From NCBI RefSeq assembly GCF_003751845.1, contig NZ_RJKQ01000002.1, forward strand, positions 744,001-808,000: a DNA stretch of 64,000 nucleotides. The letters run 5' to 3'. Every line of letters begins with the position of its first letter. Within the stretch, counting starts at the first letter, position 1. Shown piece by piece: positions 7,067-15,382 of this stretch. The notes under the pieces were generated by a model. It was not told the DNA's origin. It made no database searches and saw only the letters and a list, made by a program, of their open reading frames with translations. The position numbers and the translations under genes were made by a program. This DNA is from Enterobacter sp. BIGb0383 (GTDB lineage Bacteria; Pseudomonadota; Gammaproteobacteria; Enterobacterales; Enterobacteriaceae).

Positions 7067-8392
7067 TCACGCGTTGTTGGTCGGCTGTTTGCTTTCCGCC
7101 AGCCCGGCGCGGCGGGAGGCAATCCTCACAAACGGCAGGTAAATAATGACGGCGGTAATAATGCAGACAAGCTGAGTCACCACCGCACCCATCGACCCGG
7201 CGGTCGAGAGCCAGGCGTTAATCAGCGGCGGCGTGGTCCAGGGCACCATCACCACGGCCTTACCGGCAAAACCGGTAACCGTTGCGAAGTAGCCAATGGT
7301 GCCGGTAACCAGCGGGGTGATGATAAAAGGGATCGCCAGGATCGGGTTGAGCATGATCGGCATCCCGAAAATCACCGGCTCGTTAATGTTAAAGATGCCG
7401 GGGCCGATAGAGAGCTTGGCTATCTCTTTCATCTCCTTGCGTTTTGTACCGATCATTACGGCAATCAGCAGGCCGATAGTCAGCCCGGAGCCGCCAATGC
7501 TCATATACACATCCCAGAAAGGCATGGTGATGATATTGGGGATCTCTTTGCCCTGCTCGAAGGCGCTCATATTGACCGCAATCGCCCCCAGCAGCAGCGG
7601 CTCGCGGATCGGCTTGATCATTTGGTTACCGTGGATGCCGATCACCCAGAACAGCTGGGCCACAAACATCAGCAGCAGAATACCCGGCAGGCTTTGTACC
7701 GCACCCTCCAGCGGCTGCTGGACCACCTTATACACCGCGTCATACAGATACATGCCGGTGATTTGATGGAAGGCAAAGCCGAAGGTGGCAATGACCGTGG
7801 TGGTGATAATCGCCGGGATCAGCGCCGAGAAAGAGGCCGAAACGTTAGGCGGTACCGTGTCCGGCATTTTGATCTTCAGCCCGTCGCGCGCTTCCAGCCA
7901 GCAGTAAATTTCCACGGAAAGAATCGCGATAAACATGCCGAGGAACAGGCTGCGGGTATCGGAGAACTGACGCAGTAGTACGTCCTTCACCACCACCATC
8001 TGGCCGTCGATCAGCATCTCAACGGTGGTTGGCGTGACGCAGATAAAGCAGATCACCGCCAGCAGACCGGGGAATAGCGTCTTGATACCGTTAATGCGCC
8101 CGAGCTCGATACCGATCAGGAACACGGCGCCGATATTAAGGAAGTTAAGCGTGGCGTAGTTAATCGCGCTGGTAATTGGCTTGAGCACCGCCAGAAACGA
8201 CAGCCACTCAAAGCTGGCAAGACCGTTTTTCGGATCCAGCACCATGTTGGAGATCAGCACCGAGAAGGCGCCCACGATGATAACCGGCATCAGCGTGATA
8301 AAAGACGCCTTGATCGCCATGATATAGCGATAGCTGTTGAATTTTGTTGCGAAACTACCCAGCGAATCGATCAGTTTTTCCTGAAATGCCAT
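7067..8392 (-). CDS. PTS EIIC component, lactose/cellobiose family permease
   Basis: A 441-residue integral membrane protein with about ten hydrophobic segments. It is the sugar-translocating subunit of a cellobiose/lichenan-type phosphotransferase system. The family motif GIFNINEPVIFGMPIMLNP (about 333-351), which contains the substrate-binding NEP, is intact. The EIIC stands alone (no fused IIA or IIB), as in ChbC/CelB systems. It is first in the operon with GH1 and EIIB. Its promoter region faces a divergent LacI-family regulator and contains two copies of the same palindromic operator, so induction by a beta-glucoside through that regulator is the simplest model. Confidence 0.93.
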   Translation of the reverse strand: MAFQEKLIDSLGSFATKFNSYRYIMAIKASFITLMPVIIVGAFSVLISNMVLDPKNGLASFEWLSFLAVLKPITSAINYATLNFLNIGAVFLIGIELGRINGIKTLFPGLLAVICFICVTPTTVEMLIDGQMVVVKDVLLRQFSDTRSLFLGMFIAILSVEIYCWLEARDGLKIKMPDTVPPNVSASFSALIPAIITTTVIATFGFAFHQITGMYLYDAVYKVVQQPLEGAVQSLPGILLLMFVAQLFWVIGIHGNQMIKPIREPLLLGAIAVNMSAFEQGKEIPNIITMPFWDVYMSIGGSGLTIGLLIAVMIGTKRKEMKEIAKLSIGPGIFNINEPVIFGMPIMLNPILAIPFIITPLVTGTIGYFATVTGFAGKAVVMVPWTTPPLINAWLSTAGSMGAVVTQLVCIITAVIIYLPFVRIASRRAGLAESKQPTNNA

Positions 8393-8450
8393 AGGGTGTT
8401 ACCTCAAAATTAGGGGGCTTTATCGAAATGGGTGTACAGCCGGATCCCCA

Positions 8451-8464
8451 TTTGGCATACCAAA
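8451..8464. promoter_or_regulatory. Operator 1 between EIIC and the LacI-type regulator
   Basis: TTTGGCATACCAAA: palindromic arms TTTGG and CCAAA around CATA. The 11-bp core TTGGCATACCA occurs again at 8546-8556. LacI-family proteins bind such short palindromes, often in pairs to loop DNA; this copy lies about 60 bases before the EIIC start. Confidence 0.65.
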
Positions 8465-8545
8465 AATAGTCATGACCGACGGAAAGTTCTGTGATTCAAC
8501 TCCCAACAACGCATCCGGTATCCCAAAATGTGAAAAGCATCAACA

Positions 8546-8556
8546 TTGGCATACCA
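8546..8556. promoter_or_regulatory. Operator 2 between EIIC and the LacI-type regulator
   Basis: TTGGCATACCA, an exact copy of the core of operator 1, centred about 93 bp from it and 68 bases before the regulator start. The spacing is near nine helical turns, compatible with DNA looping and with autoregulation. Confidence 0.65.
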
Positions 8557-8618
8557 CATCAACCGCAGGGGAATGTCTGTGATAAACTGCGGAAATTATG
8601 GGGAATCAGGATCGGTCA

Positions 8619-9632
8619 ATGGCAACAATGCTGGATGTCTCATTGCGCGCAGGCGTATCGAAGGCGACGGTTTCGCGGGTACTGAATGGCACAGGTCAGG
8701 TCAAAGAGAGCACCCGCAAAGCCGTGTTTAAGGCGATGGAAGATCTGGGCTACCGGCCGAACTTTCTTGCCCGCTCGCTGGCCAACCGCACCAGCAACAG
8801 TATTGGCCTGGTGGTCTCAACCTTTGACGGCTTTTACTTTGGCCGCCTGCTACAGCAGGCCTCGCGCCAGAGCGAAGTTCACGGCAAGCAGCTGATGGTC
8901 ACCGACGGTCACGATACCCCGGAGTGTGAGACGCAGGCGGTAGAGATGCTGGCGGATCGCCACTGCGACGCCATTATTCTCTACACCCGCTTTATGAGTG
9001 AGCAGGCGATCCTCTCCTTGACGGAAACCCTGAGCAAACCGCTGGTGGTGATCAACCGGGACGTTGCCAGCGCCCGCGAGCGCTGCGTTTTCTTCGAGCA
9101 GCAGGAGGCCGCATTCCAGGCGGTCGACTATCTGATTTCCCGCGGCCATCGCGATATTGCCTGTATCACCGTTCCCATCCACACCCCCACCGGCAAGGCT
9201 CGCCTGCAGGGCTACCGCCAGGCGCTGGAAAAAAACGGTATTGCCTGGGATCCGGCCAGGGTGAAGTACGGCACCGCAGAAATGACCAGCGGGTATGAGA
9301 TGTGTCAGCAGCTGCTGCAGGAAGGCGTTGGCTTTAGCGCACTCTTTACCTGCAACGATGATATGGCGCTGGGAGCCTCAAAATCGCTGCATCAGGCGGG
9401 GCTGCGTATTCCGCAGGATATTTCGCTGTTTGGCTTTGACGACGCGCCCTGCGCCAAATGGCTGGAGCCGGCCCTGTCGACGGTCTATCTGCCTATCGAT
9501 ACCATGATTACCACCGCTATCGATCAGGCGATTAAACTGGCCAGCAATCAGCCGCTGGCCCCGATCCCGCCGTTTACCGGCAAGCTGGTGCTGCGGGATT
9601 CGGTGGCGACGGGGCCGTATGGCGCGCGCTAA
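8619..9632 (+). CDS. LacI-family transcriptional regulator, AscG-like
   Basis: 337 residues from the ATG at 8619, chosen because CAGGA lies 7 bases upstream and the product then begins MATMLDVSLRAGVSKATVSR, like E. coli AscG (MTTMLEV...). An in-frame start at 8598 has no such site. It has an N-terminal helix-turn-helix, then a hinge (RPNFLARSLANR) and a sugar-binding core with FTCNDDMALGA and SLFGFDDAP motifs. AscG represses beta-glucoside PTS genes; this protein is likely the repressor of the divergent EIIC-GH1-EIIB operon. The two TTGGCATACCA palindromes between them are the probable targets. It ends 9 bases before convergent lysA. Confidence 0.9.
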   Translation: MATMLDVSLRAGVSKATVSRVLNGTGQVKESTRKAVFKAMEDLGYRPNFLARSLANRTSNSIGLVVSTFDGFYFGRLLQQASRQSEVHGKQLMVTDGHDTPECETQAVEMLADRHCDAIILYTRFMSEQAILSLTETLSKPLVVINRDVASARERCVFFEQQEAAFQAVDYLISRGHRDIACITVPIHTPTGKARLQGYRQALEKNGIAWDPARVKYGTAEMTSGYEMCQQLLQEGVGFSALFTCNDDMALGASKSLHQAGLRIPQDISLFGFDDAPCAKWLEPALSTVYLPIDTMITTAIDQAIKLASNQPLAPIPPFTGKLVLRDSVATGPYGAR

Positions 9633-9641
9633 GCGCGCCGC

Positions 9642-10904
9642 TTAGATCAGTTCCAGCGCCAGCAGCTCTTCAATTGTCTGACGACGGCGAATCAGCCGTG
9701 CGGTCCCGTTATCGAACAGCACCTCCGGCAGCAGCGGGCGACTGTTGTAGTTGGAAGACATTGATGCACCGTAGGCACCGGTATCGTGTAGCACCAGATA
9801 ATCTCCCGGCACCACCGACGGCAGCGCACGCGTTGCCACCTTCCCGCCTTCCAGCTGGGTAAAGACATCCCCGGATTCGCACAGCGGGCCAGCGACCACG
9901 GTTTCCAGCGTCGGGGCGGCGCTCAGATCGCTGCCGTCCGCCGCCAGCGCGGTAATATGGTGATAGCTGCCGTACATCGACGGGCGCATCAGATCGTTAA
10001 ACCCGGCGTCGATCAGCACAAAGTGACGGCTGCCCATCTTCTTCACGCTGCGCACCTGAGAAATTAATACGCCGGATTCCGCCACCAGGAAACGGCCCGG
10101 TTCGATCTCCAGCTTCACCGGATGGCCGAGATGCTGCGCGATCTGCTCCCGGGCGGCATTCCACAGGCCGTAGTAGTGATCCGTATCAATCGCCTCTTCC
10201 CCTTCAAGGTACGGGATCGACAGGCCGCCACCGGCGGAGATCGCCGTCAGATCCTGACCAAACTCAATCACCTGGCGCACCATCGCCCCGCACACCTGCT
10301 CCAGATGGCCGTAGTCAACGCCGGAACCGATATGCATATGAATACCCACCAGCTGCAGCTGGTAGCGCTGGATCACCGCCAGAGCATCGGGAAGATCGCT
10401 GTACCAGATCCCGTGCTTGCTGTTCTCACCGCCGGTGTTGGTTTTCTGGCTGTGACCGTGACCGAAGCCTGGGTTCACCCGCAGCCAGACGCGATGGCCC
10501 GGCGAGACTTCGCCCAGCTGAGCCAGCATATCCACCGACCCGGCATTCACCGGCACCTGGAGTTCACGCACGCGCGCCAGCGTCGGGGCGTCGATCAGAT
10601 CGGCGGTAAAGACCACGTCGTCCGGGTTATTCAGGGGATCGTAACCGGCGGCCAGCGCCCGCTCAATCTCGCCCAGCGAGACGGAGTCGACCTTAACACC
10701 CTGTTCGCGCATCAGGCGCAGAATATGGATATTGGAGCAGGCTTTCTGCGCAAAGCGCACCACGTCAAAGCGGCTCAGCGCAGCAATCTGACGACGGATA
10801 ATCCCGGCATCATAGGCCCAGACCGGGCAGCCAAACTCGCCCGGCAGGCGCAGCAGGTTTTCGGCGTTAAGCGCGGTATCGGTCTGGAACAGTGAACGTG
10901 GCAT
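9642..10904 (-). CDS. lysA: Diaminopimelate decarboxylase LysA
   Basis: A 420-residue PLP-dependent fold-III decarboxylase that converts meso-diaminopimelate to L-lysine, the last step of lysine synthesis in the cytoplasm. The PLP lysine is Lys54 in FAQKACSN. The glycine-rich loop (SAGGGLSIPY, about 224-233), EPGRFLV (about 270-276) and CESGDVF (about 344-350) contact cofactor and substrate. Length is the same as E. coli LysA. It is divergent from lysR across a 127-bp gap, the standard arrangement in which LysR activates lysA when diaminopimelate accumulates and lysine represses it. Confidence 0.97.
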   Translation of the reverse strand: MPRSLFQTDTALNAENLLRLPGEFGCPVWAYDAGIIRRQIAALSRFDVVRFAQKACSNIHILRLMREQGVKVDSVSLGEIERALAAGYDPLNNPDDVVFTADLIDAPTLARVRELQVPVNAGSVDMLAQLGEVSPGHRVWLRVNPGFGHGHSQKTNTGGENSKHGIWYSDLPDALAVIQRYQLQLVGIHMHIGSGVDYGHLEQVCGAMVRQVIEFGQDLTAISAGGGLSIPYLEGEEAIDTDHYYGLWNAAREQIAQHLGHPVKLEIEPGRFLVAESGVLISQVRSVKKMGSRHFVLIDAGFNDLMRPSMYGSYHHITALAADGSDLSAAPTLETVVAGPLCESGDVFTQLEGGKVATRALPSVVPGDYLVLHDTGAYGASMSSNYNSRPLLPEVLFDNGTARLIRRRQTIEELLALELI

Positions 10905-11031
10905 AGAAAACTCTCGTGTCAGTTAGCGATTTTTCCCTATTACGCCATACCGCGAAGGCAATAAAAAATATCGTTTTATCGCGAGTCTATGCAAAAATGA
11001 TATGGATTACGCCACCGACGAGGAGCCTGCG
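10905..11031. promoter_or_regulatory. lysA-lysR divergent promoter region
   Basis: 127 bp between the two start codons. It contains a dyad ATAAAA-AATATCG-TTTTAT (10961-10979) that could be part of the LysR site. The in-frame ATG at 11002 lies here but lacks a ribosome binding site. Confidence 0.5.
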
Positions 11032-11955
11032 ATGCCCGCCGTTAACCTGCGCCATATTGAAATTTTCCACGCCGTGATGACCGCCGGAAACCTGACGGAG
11101 GCCGCCCAGCTACTGCATACCTCTCAGCCCACCGTCAGCCGGGAGCTGGCGCGCTTTGAAAAGGTGCTGGGGCTGCAGCTCTTCGAGCGCACGCGGGGGC
11201 GTTTACACCCGACGGTACAGGGGCTGCGGCTGTTCGAAGAGGTACAGCGCTCCTGGTACGGTCTGGATCGCATTGTCAGCGCCGCCGAGAGCCTGCGGGA
11301 GTTTCGCCAGGGCGAATTGTCCGTCGTCTGCCTGCCGGTCTTTTCCCAGTCGTTTTTGCCCGCGCTGCTGCAGCCTTTTCTGGCCCGCTACCCGGAGGTC
11401 AGCCTGAATATCGTCCCGCAGGAGTCACCGCTGCTTGAAGAGTGGCTCTCGGCCCAGCGTCACGATCTGGGCCTGACGGAGACGCTACACACGCCCGCCG
11501 GGACCGAGCGCACCGCCCTGCTGACGCTGAATGAAGTCTGCGTCCTGCCGTCGGCGCACCCGCTCGCGGCAAAAGCAGAGCTGACGCCCGCCGATTTTCA
11601 GGGTGAAAACTATATCAGCCTGTCGCGCACGGACAGCTACCGGCAGCTGCTGGATACGCTGTTCAACGAGCATCAGGTGAAGCGGAGAATGGTGGTAGAA
11701 ACCCACAGCGCGGCATCGATTTGCGCGATGGTGCGGGCAGGCGTCGGGATATCGGTGGTCAACCCGCTGACCGCGCTGGATTATGCGGGAAGCGGCGTGA
11801 CGGTACGCCGTTTTAGCGTCGAAGTACCGTTTACGGTCAGTCTGATCCGGCCTCTGCATCGCCCGACGTCGGCGCTGGTGGAGACCTTTACCCGCCATCT
11901 GCAGGATAGCCTGCCGCGCCTTACCCGGCCGCTGCAGGCTATCCTCGATGGTTAA
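11032..11955 (+). CDS. lysR: Transcriptional activator LysR
   Basis: 307 residues from ATG 11032, preceded by AGGAG 6 bases upstream. This start gives [19 protein letters not shown], matching E. coli LysR, so the in-frame ATG at 11002 was set aside. It has an N-terminal winged helix-turn-helix ([19 protein letters not shown]) and a C-terminal co-inducer domain highly similar to the E. coli protein except in the last few residues. It activates lysA in response to diaminopimelate and represses itself. Its stop codon overlaps that of convergent ygeA (shared TTAA). Confidence 0.97.
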   Translation: MPAVNLRHIEIFHAVMTAGNLTEAAQLLHTSQPTVSRELARFEKVLGLQLFERTRGRLHPTVQGLRLFEEVQRSWYGLDRIVSAAESLREFRQGELSVVCLPVFSQSFLPALLQPFLARYPEVSLNIVPQESPLLEEWLSAQRHDLGLTETLHTPAGTERTALLTLNEVCVLPSAHPLAAKAELTPADFQGENYISLSRTDSYRQLLDTLFNEHQVKRRMVVETHSAASICAMVRAGVGISVVNPLTALDYAGSGVTVRRFSVEVPFTVSLIRPLHRPTSALVETFTRHLQDSLPRLTRPLQAILDG

Positions 11956-12644
11956 GAGAGCATAAAATCAACCACGTCGGCGACGTGGATCACCGCCGTA
12001 TCGTACACCGGGATCGCACACTGTTCCGGCGACAGCAGCAGGCCGATTTCGGTACAGCCGAAGATAACTCCTTCTGCCCCCTGCTCCGCCTGCTGTTCAA
12101 TGATCTTCAGGAAGTAATCGCGGGATTCATCGAGAAGCTTGCCCTGGCACAGCTCATCAAAAATCACGCTATTGATCCGCCCACGATCTTCGTAGTCCGG
12201 CACCAGCGTATCGATGCCAAACTGCTGTTTCAGACGTCCGCGATAGAAATCCTGCTCCATGGTGTAGCGCGTGCCGAGCAGGGCCACCCGCTGCATATTC
12301 TGGCGCACAATTTCCCGGCCGGTGGCGTCGGCAATATGTAAGAACGGCAGGCTACACCGGTTCTCAATATGGTCCGCCACTTTATGCATCGTGTTGGTAC
12401 AGAGCACGATGCCTTCGGCACCGGCCTGCTGTAACCCGATGGCCGCCTCTGCCAGCATTGCACCGGCTTTATGCCACTCACCGCTCGACTGATACATCTC
12501 AATCTCATGGAAATCAAAGCTATGCAGCAGCAGACTGGCGGAGTGCAGCCCGCCAAGCCGTGCCTTGATCCCTTCATTGATCAGCCGATAGTAGGGGATT
12601 GTTGATTCCCAGCTCATACCGCCCAGTAAGCCTATTGTTTTCAT
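11952..12644 (-). CDS. ygeA: Aspartate/glutamate (broad-spectrum amino acid) racemase YgeA
   Basis: 230 residues from ATG 12644, matching the E. coli start [20 protein letters not shown] lies 8 bases before this codon but only 2 bases before the alternative at 12650. It is a PLP-independent racemase of the Asp/Glu racemase superfamily. E. coli YgeA acts on several L-amino acids, homoserine among them. The Thr83/Cys197 catalytic pair is visible in LCTNTMHK (81-88) and IFGCTEIG (194-201). Its position next to lysR is the conserved enterobacterial order. araE, which I recall beyond ygeA in E. coli, is replaced here by the pectin genes. Confidence 0.95.
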   Translation of the reverse strand: MKTIGLLGGMSWESTIPYYRLINEGIKARLGGLHSASLLLHSFDFHEIEMYQSSGEWHKAGAMLAEAAIGLQQAGAEGIVLCTNTMHKVADHIENRCSLPFLHIADATGREIVRQNMQRVALLGTRYTMEQDFYRGRLKQQFGIDTLVPDYEDRGRINSVIFDELCQGKLLDESRDYFLKIIEQQAEQGAEGVIFGCTEIGLLLSPEQCAIPVYDTAVIHVADVVDFMLS

Positions 12645-12751
12645 TGCCATTACCTCAGTTTCCCCTTTTAAGCAGTAAACCAAAGTTGTGATCAACTTTC
12701 CACTTCTCCCGCATTACCGTTCTTTTTAAAAGGTCACTGAGCTAAATTAAA

Positions 12752-12766
12752 TGAAACAACGTTTCA
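12752..12766 (+). promoter_or_regulatory. KdgR box before kdgF
   Basis: TGAAACAACGTTTCA, a near-perfect palindrome with A-rich left and C/A right flanks. It matches the KdgR (IclR-family repressor) consensus TGAAA-n5-TTTCA. It overlaps an in-frame ATG at 12751, a reason to prefer the kdgF start at 12787. Confidence 0.85.
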
Positions 12767-12786
12767 ACCAACTACAGGACGGCCTG

Positions 12787-13113
12787 ATGTTTATTTTTCA
12801 CAAAGAAACCACCCTTGACGATCTCGGCAATGGCGTGACCCGCCGCATTCTGGCGCACGACGGTAAAATGATGGCGGTGGAAGTGAATTTTGAAGCGGGC
12901 GCGATCGGCCCGATGCATAACCACCCGCACGAGCAGCTGACCTACGTCCTGTCCGGCGAGTTTGAATTTACTATCGGCGATGAAAAACACGTGGTCAGCG
13001 CGGGCGACACGCTTTATAAGCAGCCGCATATTATGCACGGCTGCGTCTGCCTGAAACCGGGCACGCTGCTGGATACCTTCACCCCGGTTCGTGAAGATTT
13101 TCTAAAAGTGTAA
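12787..13113 (+). CDS. kdgF: Pectin degradation cupin KdgF
   Basis: A 108-residue single cupin. KdgF speeds the ring opening of 4,5-unsaturated galacturonate, made by oligogalacturonate lyase, to the linear ketoacid used by KduI. The metal site is visible as HNHPHEQ (44-50) plus His84 in HIMHG. The start at 12787 has AGGA 7 bases upstream; an ATG 36 bases earlier lies within a KdgR box and is unlikely to be used. It is the first gene of the oligogalacturonide block, with its own KdgR box and its own terminator, so it is probably monocistronic. Confidence 0.92.
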   Translation: MFIFHKETTLDDLGNGVTRRILAHDGKMMAVEVNFEAGAIGPMHNHPHEQLTYVLSGEFEFTIGDEKHVVSAGDTLYKQPHIMHGCVCLKPGTLLDTFTPVREDFLKV

Positions 13114-13133
13114 TCTCCATCACATTATTTCCT

Positions 13134-13156
13134 GCCCTCCTCATGGAGGGCTTTTT
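13134..13156 (+). terminator. Terminator of kdgF
   Basis: Stem GCCCTCC / GGAGGGC with a TCAT loop followed by TTTTTATTT, 20 bases after the kdgF stop. Confidence 0.85.
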
Positions 13157-13285
13157 ATTTAGCCGTGTTAAACATTAGCGGCATAATTATTTCTTTTTTC
13201 TCCTGTCGCCCCTTCCTGCCCCTACGCCATTAGCCGCTGACAGATAATGATATATCTCGCAAAAGTGTCACACACCTCACCTTAT

Positions 13286-13300
13286 TGAAACGGCGTTTCG
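13286..13300 (+). promoter_or_regulatory. KdgR box 1 of the tog operon
   Basis: TGAAACGGCGTTTCG, matching the box before kdgF in both arms. It is placed upstream of togMNAB. Confidence 0.8.
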
Positions 13301-13361
13301 ACTTCGATCACATTTCCAGGATTAATAGAATGACTCGGAAACAAATCCAAATAAAATAAAT

Positions 13362-13376
13362 TAAAACGATGTTTTA
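13362..13376 (+). promoter_or_regulatory. KdgR box 2 of the tog operon
   Basis: TAAAACGATGTTTTA, a near-perfect palindrome of the KdgR type, 76 bp after box 1. Confidence 0.75.
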
Positions 13377-13578
13377 CAAATCAAGAACACGGGTTTAGTA
13401 GATTTTGAAACCCTTACGGGGGGCCTGGGAACATGTAGGCTTAAACACCAGCAAAAACAAAGAGTAACAGGGAACAGCTCTGCACCACCGCATCACGAAC
13501 ATTACGCGCCTTCGCCGCACATCCGGGCGGGGGCGATACCAGTTCCGTTTTAAACACTTGAATGCCAGGTAGGTATGT

Positions 13579-14469
13579 ATGAATGAAAACAGACTACTGG
13601 GATTGGCCTGGATATCACCCTACATCATAGGGTTGATAGTCTTTACGGCCTTCCCATTTGTTTCATCTTTCTTTCTCAGTTTTACTGATTACGATTTGAT
13701 GAGTCCCCCGGAGTTTACCGGCATAGAGAACTATCGCTATATGTTTACGGAAGACGCGCTCTTCTGGAAATCTATGGGCGTGACTTTTGCCTACGTATTT
13801 TTAACCATTCCATTAAAACTGGCGTTCGCCCTCGGCATCGCCTTTGTTCTGAACTTTAAATTGCGCGGTATCGGCATGTTCCGTACCGCTTATTATATTC
13901 CGTCCATCCTCGGAAGTTCCGTGGCCATCGCCGTTCTGTGGCGTGCGCTGTTCGCCATCGACGGTCTGCTGAACAACTTTATTGCGGTGTTTGGTTTGGA
14001 TCCCATCAACTGGCTGGGCGAGCCTTCACTGGCGCTGATGTCCGTTACCCTGCTGCGCGTATGGCAGTTCGGCTCTGCGATGGTGATCTTCCTTGCCGCG
14101 CTGCAGAACGTTCCGCAGTCGCAGTATGAAGCCGCCATGATCGACGGCGCGTCGAAATGGCAGATGTTTATGAAGGTTACCGTACCGCTGATTACGCCGG
14201 TTATTTTCTTCAACTTCATCATGCAGACTACCCAGGCGTTCCAGGAGTTTACCGGCCCGTACGTTATTACCGGCGGCGGACCAACCTATTACACCTACCT
14301 GTTCTCGCTCTATATCTACGACACCGCCTTCAAGTACTTTGATATGGGTTACGGTGCAGCGCTGGCATGGGTTCTGTTCCTGGTCGTAGCGGTCTTTGCC
14401 TCTATCGCCTTTAAGTCATCGAAATACTGGGTGTTCTACTCCGCCGATAAGGGAGGCAAAAATGGCTGA
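13579..14469 (+). CDS. togM: Oligogalacturonide ABC transporter permease TogM
   Basis: A 296-residue inner-membrane permease of the CUT1 carbohydrate ABC family with about six membrane spans. The cytoplasmic EAA loop that docks on the ATPase is EAAMIDGASKWQMFMKVTVP (about residues 191-210). Order and sequence match togMNAB of Dickeya, which imports oligogalacturonides from pectin. ATG 13579 is used; an ATG 4 bases earlier is closed at once by a stop. It is the first gene of the operon and overlaps togN by 8 bases. Confidence 0.93.
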   Translation: MNENRLLGLAWISPYIIGLIVFTAFPFVSSFFLSFTDYDLMSPPEFTGIENYRYMFTEDALFWKSMGVTFAYVFLTIPLKLAFALGIAFVLNFKLRGIGMFRTAYYIPSILGSSVAIAVLWRALFAIDGLLNNFIAVFGLDPINWLGEPSLALMSVTLLRVWQFGSAMVIFLAALQNVPQSQYEAAMIDGASKWQMFMKVTVPLITPVIFFNFIMQTTQAFQEFTGPYVITGGGPTYYTYLFSLYIYDTAFKYFDMGYGAALAWVLFLVVAVFASIAFKSSKYWVFYSADKGGKNG

Positions 14470-15370
14470 CATTCAACAAGACCAGTTAGCTGCACGGATT
14501 AGCGCAGCCGAGCGTGAAGTGGCGCGCACCCTGCGCCGTGAAAAAATCAACGCGGCCTTCCGTTACGTGGTTCTACTGTTCGTCGGTCTGCTGATGCTCT
14601 ATCCGCTGGCGTGGATGTTCTCGGCATCGTTCAAACCGAACCACGAGATTTTCACCACCATGAGCCTGTGGCCGAGTAACGCGACCTGGGACGGCTTTAT
14701 TAACGGCTGGAAAACCGGTACCGAGTACAACTTCGGTCATTACATGCTGAATACCTTCCAGTATGTGATCCCGAAAGTGCTGCTGACCATTATCTCCTCC
14801 ACCATCGTGGCCTACGGCTTTGCCCGCTTCGAGATCCCGTGGAAGAAATTCTGGTTCGCGACGCTTATCGCCACCATGCTGCTGCCGAGCACGGTTCTGC
14901 TGATCCCGCAGTACCTGATGTTCCGTGAAATGGGCATGCTGAACAGCTATCTGCCGCTGTACCTGCCGCTGGCCTTCGCCACGCAAGGGTTCTTCGTCTT
15001 TATGCTGATTCAGTTCCTGCGCGGCGTGCCGCGTGACATGGAAGAAGCCGCGCAGATTGACGGCTGTAACTCTATCCAGGTGCTGTGGTATGTGGTCGTG
15101 CCGATTCTGAAACCGGCCATTATCTCTGTTGCGCTGTTCCAGTTCATGTGGTCCATGAACGACTTTATCGGTCCGCTGATTTACGTATACAGCGTTGATA
15201 AGTATCCGATTGCACTGGCGCTGAAAATGTCCATCGACGTTACCGAAGGTGCGCCGTGGAACGAAATTCTGGCAATGGCGAGTATCTCCATTCTGCCGTC
15301 CATCATTGTGTTCTTCCTGGCTCAGCGCTACTTCGTACAAGGCGTTACCAGCAGCGGAATTAAAGGTTAA
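14462..15370 (+). CDS. togN: Oligogalacturonide ABC transporter permease TogN
   Basis: 302 residues from ATG 14462, which follows GGGAGGC within the end of togM; an in-frame start 66 bases earlier lies inside togM and was rejected. It is the second CUT1 permease, with six likely spans and the EAA loop EEAAQIDGCNSIQVLWYVVV (about 196-215). With TogM it forms the membrane channel for oligogalacturonides. Confidence 0.93.
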   Translation: MADIQQDQLAARISAAEREVARTLRREKINAAFRYVVLLFVGLLMLYPLAWMFSASFKPNHEIFTTMSLWPSNATWDGFINGWKTGTEYNFGHYMLNTFQYVIPKVLLTIISSTIVAYGFARFEIPWKKFWFATLIATMLLPSTVLLIPQYLMFREMGMLNSYLPLYLPLAFATQGFFVFMLIQFLRGVPRDMEEAAQIDGCNSIQVLWYVVVPILKPAIISVALFQFMWSMNDFIGPLIYVYSVDKYPIALALKMSIDVTEGAPWNEILAMASISILPSIIVFFLAQRYFVQGVTSSGIKG

Positions 15371-15382
15371 GAGGGAAATATC

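Larger units (their letters stand above)
13114..13578. other. Regulatory gap between kdgF and togM
   Basis: 465 bp holding the kdgF terminator, two KdgR boxes (about 76 bp apart) and a long leader of about 200 bases before togM with a GGGGGGCC run near 13419. TCGATCACATTT at 13306-13317 could be half of a CRP site. No gene is supported. Confidence 0.6.
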
